A DNA stretch of 64,000 nucleotides. Source: Myxococcota bacterium (GTDB lineage: Bacteria; Myxococcota_A; UBA9160; UBA6930). The position numbers were made by a program, and so were the translations under genes. The stretch is from positions 293,517 through 357,516 of the forward strand of contig JANQOX010000012.1 in assembly GCA_028285625.1 (NCBI GenBank), written 5' to 3'. Positions 1 to 9,210 of this stretch are shown one piece after another (position 1 is the first letter of the stretch; the number at the start of each line of letters is the position of its first letter). The notes beneath the pieces were generated by a model. The model saw only the letters and a program-made list of their open reading frames with translations. It was not told the origin of the DNA and ran no database searches.

Positions 1-486
1 GGCGGCCGTGTGCCGAGGCTCGCCGGGCCCGGCCAGGGCCGGCAGGGCGACGGCGACCGCGGTCCAGGCCACGGTCAGGTAGAAGGGCTTGGCCAGCCAG
101 AACGCCTTGAGTCTTCGGTGCAGCAGGCCGAGCGCCAGAACGGCGGCCAGCAGTGCCACGACCCGAGGGCCTCCCCGTAGCCCCAGACCGCCGGCCGCCA
201 CACCCGCGGCGACCGCGGTGGCGGTCAGCCAGGGGGCATGGGCCTCGATGAAGCGGGTCCGTGCGGGTGCGGTCTCGCGGTCGCGGCGCACGTCGCGCAG
301 CCGGTCCACGGTGTAGACGGCCAGTGTGCCCAGAAAGGCCGTCGCCACCAGGTCGGCCCGCGGGTCGAGTCCGAGCGCCCGCGCCGAGGCCGCGCCCAGC
401 AGCGCCGCCGCCAGCGCGACCCAGACGCTGGTGAACAGCACGGCGTCCAGGGCCCGAAGGGCGCCAACTTGGGCGGGGGCTGCCAT
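1..486 (-). CDS. UbiA-like integral membrane protein (partial)
   Basis: Only the first 162 codons are present; the gene starts at the ATG at 486 and runs off the left edge. The visible protein is very hydrophobic, with likely membrane segments near residues 14-36, 86-100, 108-122 and 136-152. Between the first two lies a charged stretch, VYTVDRLRDVRRD (residues 57-69), where UbiA-type prenyltransferases carry their aspartate-rich prenyl-diphosphate site; KPFYLTVAW near residue 133 also resembles such proteins. The canonical NDxxDxxxD motif is not intact, so activity and substrate are uncertain. The gene is divergent from the metallo-hydrolase gene, 35 bp away. The family assignment is inference from motif and topology. 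Confidence 0.6.
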   Translation of the reverse strand, partial: MAAPAQVGALRALDAVLFTSVWVALAAALLGAASARALGLDPRADLVATAFLGTLAVYTVDRLRDVRRDRETAPARTRFIEAHAPWLTATAVAAGVAAGGLGLRGGPRVVALLAAVLALGLLHRRLKAFWLAKPFYLTVAWTAVAVALPALAGPGEPRHTAA

Positions 487-521
487 CGGCGGGAGCCTCG
501 CCCTATTTTCGGGGGCAGGCC

Positions 522-1568
522 ATGAACCCCCCCGCGCCCGGATACGTTGCCGACCACCGATTCGGTCGGGTGGGTCGCATCCCCACGCCCACTCCCTTCA
601 GCGTGGGCGACATCAACAGCTACCTGCTGCTTCCGAGCGAGCCCGGCCGAGGCGTGACCCTGATCGACACCGGCGTGCGCACCCCCGAGGCCTTCGAGGC
701 CATGGCCCGAGGACTCAAAGAGTATGGGTACGGGTTCGACCAGATCGAGCAGATCCTGGTGACCCACGCGCACCCCGACCACTTCGGGCAGGCGCGGCGC
801 CTGGTCGAGCTCTCGGGTGCCCGCGTCTATGCCAGCGAGATCGAGGGCGCGCGCATGGAGGCGGGCTGGTCGCCGCGGGCCTGGTTCCGGGGCGTGGCCC
901 AGGACTGGTTCCGCAGGTTCGGCACCCCCGAAGAGCTGCTGGCGAGCGACAAGAAGGCGGCCGATCCCGCCCCGTCGGTGCTCGAAGCGGTGGACGTCGA
1001 CGGCATCCTGGCGCCGGGCGACGAGATCGCGGCGGGCGACCTGCGCCTGCGTGTGGTGCCCACGCCCGGTCACACCGAGGGGCACATCGTCTTCTACGAG
1101 CCCGACCTGCGCCTGCTCTTCTCGGGCGACCACCTGCTGACCAACATCTCGCCGGTGCCGCTGCTGCACATCCCCAGCGAGGGCGAGCCGCGCCAGAAGA
1201 GCCTGGTGCTGTTCATGGAGTCGCTGGCGCGCGTCGAGGCAATGGACTGCGAGCTGGTGTTTCCCTCCCACGGTGACGTGATTCGCGACCACCACAAGCT
1301 GATCGATGGCTATCGACTGCACCATCGCCGCCGCGCGCTGCAGATCGCGCGCTACCTCGCGGGCGGGCCCCGAACCCCCTATGAGGTAGGGGCGCGCATC
1401 TTCAAGCACTTCGTGCGCACGGATCTCTTCCTGGTGATGTCCGAGGTGATGGGCCACCTCGACGTCCTCGAGCTCGACGGCCATGTGGCGATCGAAGAGG
1501 AGGCCGGCGTGATGCGCGCGAGGTGGATCCATGACCAGGCCCCGCCCCCCTTGGACCCGGCCAAGTGA
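522..1568 (+). CDS. MBL-fold metallo-hydrolase
   Basis: A 348-residue metallo-beta-lactamase-fold hydrolase. The metal-binding motif THAHPDH is at residues 81-87 (H82, H84, D86, H87), with further ligands likely in PTPGHTEGH, in the SGDH motif and in the late FPSHGD motif. The C-terminal ~80 residues look like the winged-helix extension found in LACTB2-type MBL proteins. The family includes thioesterases, glyoxalase-II-like enzymes and nucleases, so the substrate cannot be named. No signal peptide is visible, so it is probably cytoplasmic. Its TGA overlaps the GTG start of the first dodecin (GTGA), suggesting translational coupling. Confidence 0.85.
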   Translation: MNPPAPGYVADHRFGRVGRIPTPTPFSVGDINSYLLLPSEPGRGVTLIDTGVRTPEAFEAMARGLKEYGYGFDQIEQILVTHAHPDHFGQARRLVELSGARVYASEIEGARMEAGWSPRAWFRGVAQDWFRRFGTPEELLASDKKAADPAPSVLEAVDVDGILAPGDEIAAGDLRLRVVPTPGHTEGHIVFYEPDLRLLFSGDHLLTNISPVPLLHIPSEGEPRQKSLVLFMESLARVEAMDCELVFPSHGDVIRDHHKLIDGYRLHHRRRALQIARYLAGGPRTPYEVGARIFKHFVRTDLFLVMSEVMGHLDVLELDGHVAIEEEAGVMRARWIHDQAPPPLDPAK

Positions 1569-1783
1569 TCTCGAAGGTCAACGAGCTGATCGGCTCCTCG
1601 CCCGTGTCGTTCGAGGATGCGGCGAGCCGGGTGCTGGCCCGCGCGAACCGGACGCTCCGGGGCATCACGGGCATCGAGGTCGCGAGCAAGCGCATCAAGA
1701 TCGAGGACGGCCGGGTGGTCGAGTACCGGGTGCGGCTGCGCCTGGTGTTCGACATGGCGCCCGAGACCGCACTGCACTGGTAG
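1565..1783 (+). CDS. dodecin family protein, copy 1
   Basis: A 72-residue protein with the dodecin pattern: a helix from about residue 17 (SFEDAASRVLARANRTL) between beta strands, ending RVRLRLVFDM. Dodecins form hollow dodecamers that store flavins, or in some branches other ligands. The start is the GTG at 1565, which overlaps the previous stop codon. The strand that carries the flavin-stacking tryptophan in classical dodecins reads TLRGITGIEV here and has no Trp, so flavin binding should not be assumed. A second dodecin follows 50 bp downstream with the same TLRGITG core. Confidence 0.85.
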   Translation: MISKVNELIGSSPVSFEDAASRVLARANRTLRGITGIEVASKRIKIEDGRVVEYRVRLRLVFDMAPETALHW

Positions 1784-1833
1784 AAGAGCGCGGCGCCCGA
1801 CCCGGGCCGCCGCAACGAAACACGTAGGATGTC

Positions 1834-2049
1834 ATGGCCATCGCCTCCGTCTCCACGATCACGTCGGCTTCACCCGTCGGTTGGCAGGACGCCGCCGAGC
1901 GCGGCTTCGAGCGCGCCAGCAAGACGCTGCGCGGCATCACCGGCATGAAGGTGCTCGAAGAGAAGGCACGCGTGGAGGACGGCCGGATCACCGAGTATCT
2001 GGTCACGATGCAGGTGATCTTCGTCCTCGAGGACGCCGACCCCTCTTGA
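1834..2049 (+). CDS. dodecin family protein, copy 2
   Basis: A 71-residue dodecin paralogue of the preceding gene, sharing TLRGITG, VEDGRITEY and the closing hydrophobic strand. It starts at the ATG at 1834, preceded by an AGGA-like ribosome site. As in copy 1, the classical flavin-stacking Trp is absent from the TLRGITGMKV strand; a Trp occurs earlier (GWQDAA), at a position common in bacterial dodecins. The two genes diverge enough that they are not a recent duplication; they may form mixed or separate shells. The following nucleotidyltransferase starts 10 bp after this stop, so the genes are probably co-transcribed. Confidence 0.85.
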   Translation: MAIASVSTITSASPVGWQDAAERGFERASKTLRGITGMKVLEEKARVEDGRITEYLVTMQVIFVLEDADPS

Positions 2050-2059
2050 GCCTCGCACC

Positions 2060-3130
2060 GTGAGCGAAGCTTGCCGGACCGTCCCCGCCATCGTCGCCGC
2101 CGGCGAGGGCCGGGCCTCACGTGCCGTCCACGGGCGCAACAAGGCCTACCTCGAGATCGAGGGCCGGTCGCTGGTGGCGCGCGTGGTCGCCGTGTTGCAG
2201 CGCGTTCCGTCGGTCAGCGTGGTCTACGTGGTCGGCCAAACCGACCAGCTCGCCGCGGTGCTCGACACGCCCGAGATGCGCGCCGAGCGCACCAAGCCGC
2301 TGGTGCTCGTGCCGCAGATGCGAAACCTGCTCGAGAACGCCTGGGAGACCTACCGCCGTCTACTCCCCGGGGCCGGCGCGACGGGCCGCGACCCCGAGAC
2401 CGAAGCGGAGCGCGACCTGCCCGTGCTCTACCTCTCGACCGACCTGCCCTTCCTCACCCCGCAGGAGGTCGAGTCGTTCGTGCAGCGCTCGCTCGACGTC
2501 GACTGTGACTACGCGCTCGGGTTGGTGCCCGAGTCTTCGATGGAGGGGTTCTACGCGCGCGCTCCCGGAGAGCCCGGCATCGAGATGGCGTACTTCAACA
2601 TCGCGCCCGGACGCTTCCGCCAGAGCAATCTGCACCTGGTCAAGCCGGCACGCCTGGGAAAGCGACAGCGCATCCAGGACATGTACGAGCACCGCTACCA
2701 GAAGCAGATCGGCAACGCGGTCGGGCTGGCGTGGCGCATCGCCGCCGATCAGGGCGGCGGCTTGTGGATCCTCTGGTACTACCTGCGCATGCACCTGGCC
2801 GGCGTCGCCGACCGCCGCGGCATGCGCCGCCTGGCGGACTTCCTGCGCCGGCCGATCACCTTCGAACGCATCGAGCTCGCCTGCTCGAAGCTGCTGGGAA
2901 CGCGCTATCGCTTCGTGGTGACCGAGGTGGGCGGCGCGGCCGTGGACATCGACAACGAAGAAGACTTCGCGGCGGCCGTCGCGGGCTTCGACCGCTGGAC
3001 CCGCGAGCAGTCCGAGCGCGCCGAGGCGCTGGTGGGGCCGCTGGCGATCGCAGCGGGTGCCGGCGAGCCCCCCGAGATGACGGTGTTGCCGCCCGCCCGA
3101 TCCCGGATCGCGCAGGAGGCCAGCTCATGA
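2060..3130 (+). CDS. MobA-like NTP transferase domain protein
   Basis: A 356-residue protein whose N-terminal half has the nucleotidyltransferase (MobA-like, NTP_transf_3) layout: a glycine-rich AGEGR loop at residues 13-17, the NKAYLEIEGRSL motif for nucleotide and metal binding, and LYLSTDLPF about residue 125, where a catalytic metal aspartate is expected. The C-terminal ~150 residues are helical and not recognised. The start is GTG at 2060. The sugar or cofactor substrate is unknown; molybdopterin guanylyl transfer is not specifically supported. The last codon overlaps the ATG of ygfZ (ATGA). Confidence 0.7.
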   Translation: MSEACRTVPAIVAAGEGRASRAVHGRNKAYLEIEGRSLVARVVAVLQRVPSVSVVYVVGQTDQLAAVLDTPEMRAERTKPLVLVPQMRNLLENAWETYRRLLPGAGATGRDPETEAERDLPVLYLSTDLPFLTPQEVESFVQRSLDVDCDYALGLVPESSMEGFYARAPGEPGIEMAYFNIAPGRFRQSNLHLVKPARLGKRQRIQDMYEHRYQKQIGNAVGLAWRIAADQGGGLWILWYYLRMHLAGVADRRGMRRLADFLRRPITFERIELACSKLLGTRYRFVVTEVGGAAVDIDNEEDFAAAVAGFDRWTREQSERAEALVGPLAIAAGAGEPPEMTVLPPARSRIAQEASS

Positions 3131-4071
3131 GCACCACACGTTTGTTCGACCTGCCCGGCCGCGGAGTGATCGCCGTGCGCGGCAGCGAGCGCGTGCGCTG
3201 GCTCGACGGCATGCTGACCAACGACATCCCCGCGCTCGAGGCCGCCGGGCCCGGAAGCGGATGCCCCGCTCTGCTCCTCACCCACCAAGGCCGGGTGGTC
3301 GCCGACCCGCACGTCCTTCGGCTCGACGACGAACTCTGGCTGGAGGTCGAGCGCAGCGCGATCGCACCGATGATCGAGCGCCTCGACAAGCTGATCATCG
3401 CCGACGACGTCGCCCTCGAAGACATCTCGAACACGCTGGCACGCATGGCGCTGGAAGGCCCCGAAGCGGCTGCCTGGCTCGGCGTGGAGGGCGTCGCGCA
3501 GGACCATTGGGTCGCGTGCGAGGTGGCCGGTGTGGCGATCCGCGCGGCCGCCTACGCCTTCACGGGCGGGCCGGGCCTCCAGCTCTTCGTGCCGGCGGCT
3601 TCGGCCGAAGCCGTGCGCGCAGCCCTGCTGGCTGCCGGCGCCGAGCCCGGCGACGAATCGCTGTTCGAGCGTCTGCGGATCGAGGCCGGCACACCGTGGC
3701 TGGGTCGCGAGCTCGACGAGAGCGTGTTGCCCGCCGAGGCTCGTCTCGATAGCGCGATCTCGACCACCAAGGGCTGCTACACCGGCCAGGAGGTGGTGGC
3801 GCGGCTGCGATCGCGCGACCGGCGCAACCACCTCCTCGTGGGGCTCCGCTTCGCGGGCGATGCGCCGCCGGCGCCCGGGTCGAAGCTCGTGCCGGGCGGA
3901 GCCGGAGATTCGGCGAAGGCCGTGGGCGAGGTGACGAGCACCGTGGCGTCGCCCGCATTCGGTGCGATCGGCCTCGCGTTCGTGCGCTCGGAGCACGCCG
4001 AGGCCGGCACCGAGCTCGAGACGCAAGGTGCGGCGGCCACCGTGGCGGCCCTCCCCTTCGCCGACGCCTAG
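3127..4071 (+). CDS. ygfZ: folate-binding protein YgfZ
   Basis: A 314-residue tetrahydrofolate-binding protein of the GcvT/YgfZ superfamily. The family signature KGCYTGQE starts at residue 215 with its conserved cysteine. The N-terminus matches the GcvT-like fold (VRWLDGMLTNDI). Family members assist maintenance and repair of certain iron-sulfur enzymes using a folate-dependent step, in the cytoplasm. The ATG at 3127 was chosen because it overlaps the upstream stop as ATGA. The next gene begins 10 bp downstream. Confidence 0.93.
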   Translation: MSTTRLFDLPGRGVIAVRGSERVRWLDGMLTNDIPALEAAGPGSGCPALLLTHQGRVVADPHVLRLDDELWLEVERSAIAPMIERLDKLIIADDVALEDISNTLARMALEGPEAAAWLGVEGVAQDHWVACEVAGVAIRAAAYAFTGGPGLQLFVPAASAEAVRAALLAAGAEPGDESLFERLRIEAGTPWLGRELDESVLPAEARLDSAISTTKGCYTGQEVVARLRSRDRRNHLLVGLRFAGDAPPAPGSKLVPGGAGDSAKAVGEVTSTVASPAFGAIGLAFVRSEHAEAGTELETQGAAATVAALPFADA

Positions 4072-4081
4072 GACGCCTGGG

Positions 4082-4747
4082 TTGGCGGGCGCCCTCGTCG
4101 TATTCGCCAAGGAGCCCGCGCCGGGCCGGGTGAAGACGCGCCTTTGCCCGCCGTTTCGTCCCGAAGAGGCCGCCTCGTTCTACGAGGCCATGCTGGCCGA
4201 CGTCCTCGAGGCCAGCGCCGCCATGGCCCGCGACCACGGACTCTCGCTGTGGGTCGCGGTCGATCCCGCCGAGGCGGCGGCGCGCCTGGCGCCCCCCGGC
4301 TCGCAACCGCTCGGTCAGCAGGGGTCCGATCTCTCCGCGCGCATGGCGCACGCAGCGGCCCGCGCATTCGGTGCCGGGCATGCGCCCGTCCTCCTGCGAG
4401 GCAGCGACAGCCCGACCCTTGGCGACGATACGCTTCAGGGCGCACTGGCTGGCCTGGCCGAGGCGGACGTCGTGCTTTGCCCCGACCGCGACGGGGGATA
4501 CAACCTGGTCGGGCTGGCCTCGCTCGCGCCGGGCGTGTTCGATCACCCGATGAGCACGGGCACGGTGCTGGAGGACACCCTCGCCCAGGCGGCGCGACGG
4601 GGCCTTCGCAGCCGGGTGCTTCCGGCGGGCTTCGACATCGACGTGGCTTCCGATCTCACCTGCCTGGCCGAGGCCCGCGCCTCGGGCGGAGCGAGCCGCT
4701 GCCCGCGGACCCTGGCGTGGCTCGATCACCACAGCCTGTGGCCTTGA
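4082..4747 (+). CDS. TIGR04282/DUF2064 family glycosyltransferase-like protein
   Basis: About 221 residues with the family hallmarks FAKEPAPGRVKTRL near the N-terminus, LLRGSDSPTL in the middle and PDRDGGYNLVGL after it. These are typical of DUF2064 proteins, a GT-A-fold group of uncertain substrate often found beside radical-SAM or methyltransferase genes. No ATG fits the conserved N-terminus; the TTG at 4082 places the motif FAKEPAPG at residue 8 and leaves a 10-bp gap to ygfZ, so it is the preferred start. Probably cytoplasmic and last gene of the 522-4747 run. Confidence 0.75.
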   Translation: MAGALVVFAKEPAPGRVKTRLCPPFRPEEAASFYEAMLADVLEASAAMARDHGLSLWVAVDPAEAAARLAPPGSQPLGQQGSDLSARMAHAAARAFGAGHAPVLLRGSDSPTLGDDTLQGALAGLAEADVVLCPDRDGGYNLVGLASLAPGVFDHPMSTGTVLEDTLAQAARRGLRSRVLPAGFDIDVASDLTCLAEARASGGASRCPRTLAWLDHHSLWP

Positions 4748-5052
4748 GCGCCGGGATATGAAGCCAAGCGGACCGACTGGGCCAGAGTCGGCACGCATCA
4801 TCCTAAACTCTGTTTGTCGTTTGGCCGTAGGCCCCACGAAATGGCTTGCGCCGGCCCAATTCGTGACCTAAACGACAGCACGAGCGCCTGGTTTGGGGGC
4901 ATCCCCCGGTCTCCCACAAGGCGTTCGCGTGGCTCTCGAAGGCCCACGGGCACAGAGAGCAGGGCGAGAGGTTGCGCCCACCACGCGAGAGTGTGGCACG
5001 CGAGTTGCTTTGAACGAGGCGCGCCTTGGTGCGTAACAGGAGGGATCCCCAG
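4748..5052. other. intergenic control region upstream of the porin
   Basis: A 305-bp stretch with no credible gene. It holds the sigma-54 promoter at 4994-5009 and, further upstream, a pair of inverted 8-mers (TGTCGTTT at 4815-4822 and AAACGACA at 4870-4877), about 120-180 bp before the promoter, where enhancer-binding proteins usually sit. Whether these 8-mers are an activator site is inference. The ribosome site AGGAGGGA lies at 5038-5045. Confidence 0.5.
4994..5009 (+). promoter_or_regulatory. sigma-54 promoter of the porin gene
   Basis: The sequence TGGCACGCGAGTTGCT matches the sigma-54 consensus TGGCACG-N4-TTGCW, with the invariant GG (4995-4996) and GC (5007-5008) exactly 10 bases apart. 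It lies 44 bp upstream of the porin ATG, giving a short leader that contains the strong ribosome site. Sigma-54 promoters need an NtrC-type activator, so this porin should be conditionally expressed. Confidence 0.88.
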
Positions 5053-6408
5053 ATGCTTCGCAAGATCACCGTGTGGGCGGCTGCCAGCGCAATCGCGCTC
5101 GTACCGTTCGCTGCTGCCGCGACCGACGCCGACGTCGCCGCGCAGCTCCAGTCGATGCAGGAGCGGTTGCTCCAGCTCGAAGACAAGCTGGACGCCACCG
5201 AGGACTCACTCGAGGCGGCCAACGAGAAGATTGGCGCTCAGCAGGACCTGATCAATCAGGCCGGGCTCGACGGGGGCGCCAGCTCGGGTCTCTCCGAGTT
5301 CGTGGACACGCTCGAGGTCGGCGGCTGGGTTTCGGCCAGCTGGTTCTACAACACGCGGCGCTCCGAGGGCCGCGACCTGGCCGGGTACAACAATGGCGCT
5401 GCCGGCGTGTATCCCTTCTCCCCGGACAACAACAGCTTCTCGCTCGACCAGCTCTGGTTCGAGTTGGAGCGTCCGGTCAGCGAAGAGAACCGAGCCGGTT
5501 TCCGCGCAGATCTCGTCTACGGCAAGACCGCCGGTCTGCTCTCGGGCGACTTCGGTGCCGGGGACGGGTTCAGCGGCAACGACTTCGAGATGTACCAGGC
5601 GTACATCCAGTACCTGGCGCCCATCGGTGATGGTGTTCAGTTCAACTTCGGCAAGTTCGCCACGGTGATCGGTGCCGAGGTCGTGCAGTCGCCGATGAAC
5701 TTCAACATCACGCGGGGCAACGTCTACCAGTTCTTCCAGCCCATCACGCACACCGGTATCACCGCGTCCACGGACATCGGCCCGGCGTCGGTGACCCTGG
5801 GTCTGGTGAACGAGACGCGTTCCTTCCCGGCCGCGGACATCGACCTGAACAACAACAAGGCGGTGCTCTGGTCGGCAGCGTGGTCCGACGAGGACTCCGG
5901 CCTCGGCTTCTCGTTCAACGGTGTGCACGGCGCGTCCGACAGCGGCGCGGGCCAGGACACCTTCTCGGGCGACAAGGAGACGATTCTCGACTTCATCCTC
6001 TCCTACGATCCGAACGAGAACTTCTCGGGCTACATCAACGCCGACTGGATCCGCACCGAGAACAGCGTGGCGGGCTCGGTGGGTGACACCGACGGCTACG
6101 GCATCTCGGCCGCTGGCCGCGTGGCGATCAACGATCGCACGGGCTTCGCGCTGCGCGCGGAGTACATCGATCTGTCGCCCGACAACACCGGCAACCTGCG
6201 GATCTGGGGCCTCACCGGCACGGTGGACTACAAGCTCACCGAGAAGCTCATGGTGCGCGGCGAGCTCCGCTACGACCAGGGTATCGGCAGCGCCGACGAG
6301 ATCTTCTTCCGGTCCGGCAGCAGCACGCTCGGCCAGCCCGGTAGCGGGATCTCGGCCAGCAAGGACGACCAGCTCGTGGCGGGTGTGGAGGCGATCTACA
6401 CCTTCTAG
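5053..6408 (+). CDS. outer-membrane beta-barrel porin (BBP2/OmpL-like)
   Basis: A 451-residue exported barrel. The ATG at 5053 follows AGGAGGGA by a normal spacing and starts a signal peptide (about residues 1-23, ending FAAAA). Residues ~25-65 form a short coiled coil (LQSMQERLLQLEDKLDATE), as in porins that carry a periplasmic trimeric stalk. The rest alternates polar and aromatic residues and ends in IYTF with a C-terminal Phe, the usual outer-membrane insertion signal. It resembles the putative beta-barrel porin-2 family. Transcription appears to come from a sigma-54 promoter, and the nearby glnB-glnA genes share that promoter type, so a role in uptake of a nitrogen source is inferred; the solute is unknown. 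Confidence 0.85.
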   Translation: MLRKITVWAAASAIALVPFAAAATDADVAAQLQSMQERLLQLEDKLDATEDSLEAANEKIGAQQDLINQAGLDGGASSGLSEFVDTLEVGGWVSASWFYNTRRSEGRDLAGYNNGAAGVYPFSPDNNSFSLDQLWFELERPVSEENRAGFRADLVYGKTAGLLSGDFGAGDGFSGNDFEMYQAYIQYLAPIGDGVQFNFGKFATVIGAEVVQSPMNFNITRGNVYQFFQPITHTGITASTDIGPASVTLGLVNETRSFPAADIDLNNNKAVLWSAAWSDEDSGLGFSFNGVHGASDSGAGQDTFSGDKETILDFILSYDPNENFSGYINADWIRTENSVAGSVGDTDGYGISAAGRVAINDRTGFALRAEYIDLSPDNTGNLRIWGLTGTVDYKLTEKLMVRGELRYDQGIGSADEIFFRSGSSTLGQPGSGISASKDDQLVAGVEAIYTF

Positions 6409-6430
6409 CGAGTTCGGTTTCGAACGAGAG

Positions 6431-6462
6431 AAACGCGCCCGGGCCTCGGCCCGGGCGCGTTT
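6431..6462. terminator. strong hairpin between porin and fis-like gene
   Basis: A perfect 15-bp stem: AAACGCGCCCGGGCC (6431-6445) pairs with GGCCCGGGCGCGTTT (6448-6462). The A-rich left end and T-rich right end make it usable in both directions. It sits 22 bp after the porin stop and 46 bp beyond the end of the convergent Fis-like gene, so it probably terminates both. Confidence 0.9.
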
Positions 6463-6508
6463 CGTCGTTTCGGGGTCGGGGAGCGCCGGCGCGCCCGCCA
6501 GAGGCCGC

Positions 6509-6820
6509 TCAGGCCTGGCGGTCGGCGCCGCCGGGCCAGGCCGCGAAGCTGGGCGTGATGCCGAGCTTCTCCATCTTCGAATAGAGGGTGCGTCGGCCGA
6601 TGCCGAGCGCGCGGGCGGCCGCCGAGCGGTTGCCGCGGCAGGCGCGCAGGGCGTGCGCGATGCGCCAGGCCTCGGCCATGTCGGTCCAGGCGCGGAGAGA
6701 CGGCGCGGCTCCGGTGCGCCGTGTTGCGTCTTCGAGGAACCGCTCGAACAGCTCGTCGACGGCCGGCTCCTGGGACGTGGGGACGGATACGGGGATCTGG
6801 AGGTTTTCGGCGTGACTCAT
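6509..6820 (-). CDS. stand-alone Fis-type HTH protein
   Basis: A 103-residue protein whose C-terminal part carries the Fis/NtrC-type helix-turn-helix (GNRSAAARALGIGRRTLYSK, about residues 63-82). The N-terminal ~55 residues have no receiver or AAA+ domain. The start is placed at the ATG at 6820 (MSHAENL); longer in-frame starts exist upstream but would extend the protein with an Arg/Pro-rich segment of no recognisable fold. It lies between two sigma-54-driven units, so it may bind their upstream regions as an accessory factor or repressor. It cannot itself remodel sigma-54 polymerase because it lacks AAA+. Function is inferred from domain and position only. Confidence 0.75.
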   Translation of the reverse strand: MSHAENLQIPVSVPTSQEPAVDELFERFLEDATRRTGAAPSLRAWTDMAEAWRIAHALRACRGNRSAAARALGIGRRTLYSKMEKLGITPSFAAWPGGADRQA

Positions 6821-7523
<703 letters not shown>

Positions 7524-7556
7524 CCTGCGCCGCCGGACACCCCCAACCCCCTTGCA

Positions 7557-7577
7557 CGGCGCCGATCGGCGGCGCCG
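7557..7577 (+). other. hairpin between glnB and glnA
   Basis: Two copies of the self-complementary CGGCGCCG (7557-7564 and 7570-7577) flank a five-base loop and can form an 8-bp GC stem. There is no T-run after it, so it is more likely an mRNA-stability or partial-attenuation element in the glnB-glnA transcript than a full terminator. Confidence 0.5.
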
Positions 7578-7616
7578 CGAAGATCCGAACCCCCATTTGC
7601 AAAGAACGAGGAAGCA

Positions 7617-9032
<1,416 letters not shown>

Positions 9033-9072
9033 GAACGGCCGCCGCCCACAGGGTGGGCCGGCCAGGATCTCG

Positions 9073-9107
9073 CGGGCCCCGTCGGTACGACCGGCGGGGC
9101 CCGTTTC
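9073..9107 (+). terminator. rho-independent-like terminator after glnA
   Basis: A 13-bp stem, CGGGCCCCGTCGG (9073-9085) with CCGGCGGGGCCCG (9091-9103), containing one T-G wobble and followed by TTTCGTT. The right arm and its tail (GCGGGGCCCGTTTCGTTCG) are repeated at 9118-9136, making a partial tandem copy of the terminator. Confidence 0.8.
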
Positions 9108-9210
9108 GTTCGCGCCTGCGGGGCCCGTTTCGTTCGTGTCGGGAAGCGGTCCGTTTTCTGGGTCGGACAGGGGTCCGTTGGCTGCGCGCTGTCGTTAGAC
9201 TCGGCCTTCC

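Noticed and set aside
225..1532. A 435-codon minus-strand frame over the metallo-hydrolase
   Set aside because: The plus-strand frame has the THAHPDH motif and all expected ligands; the minus frame has no recognisable domain.
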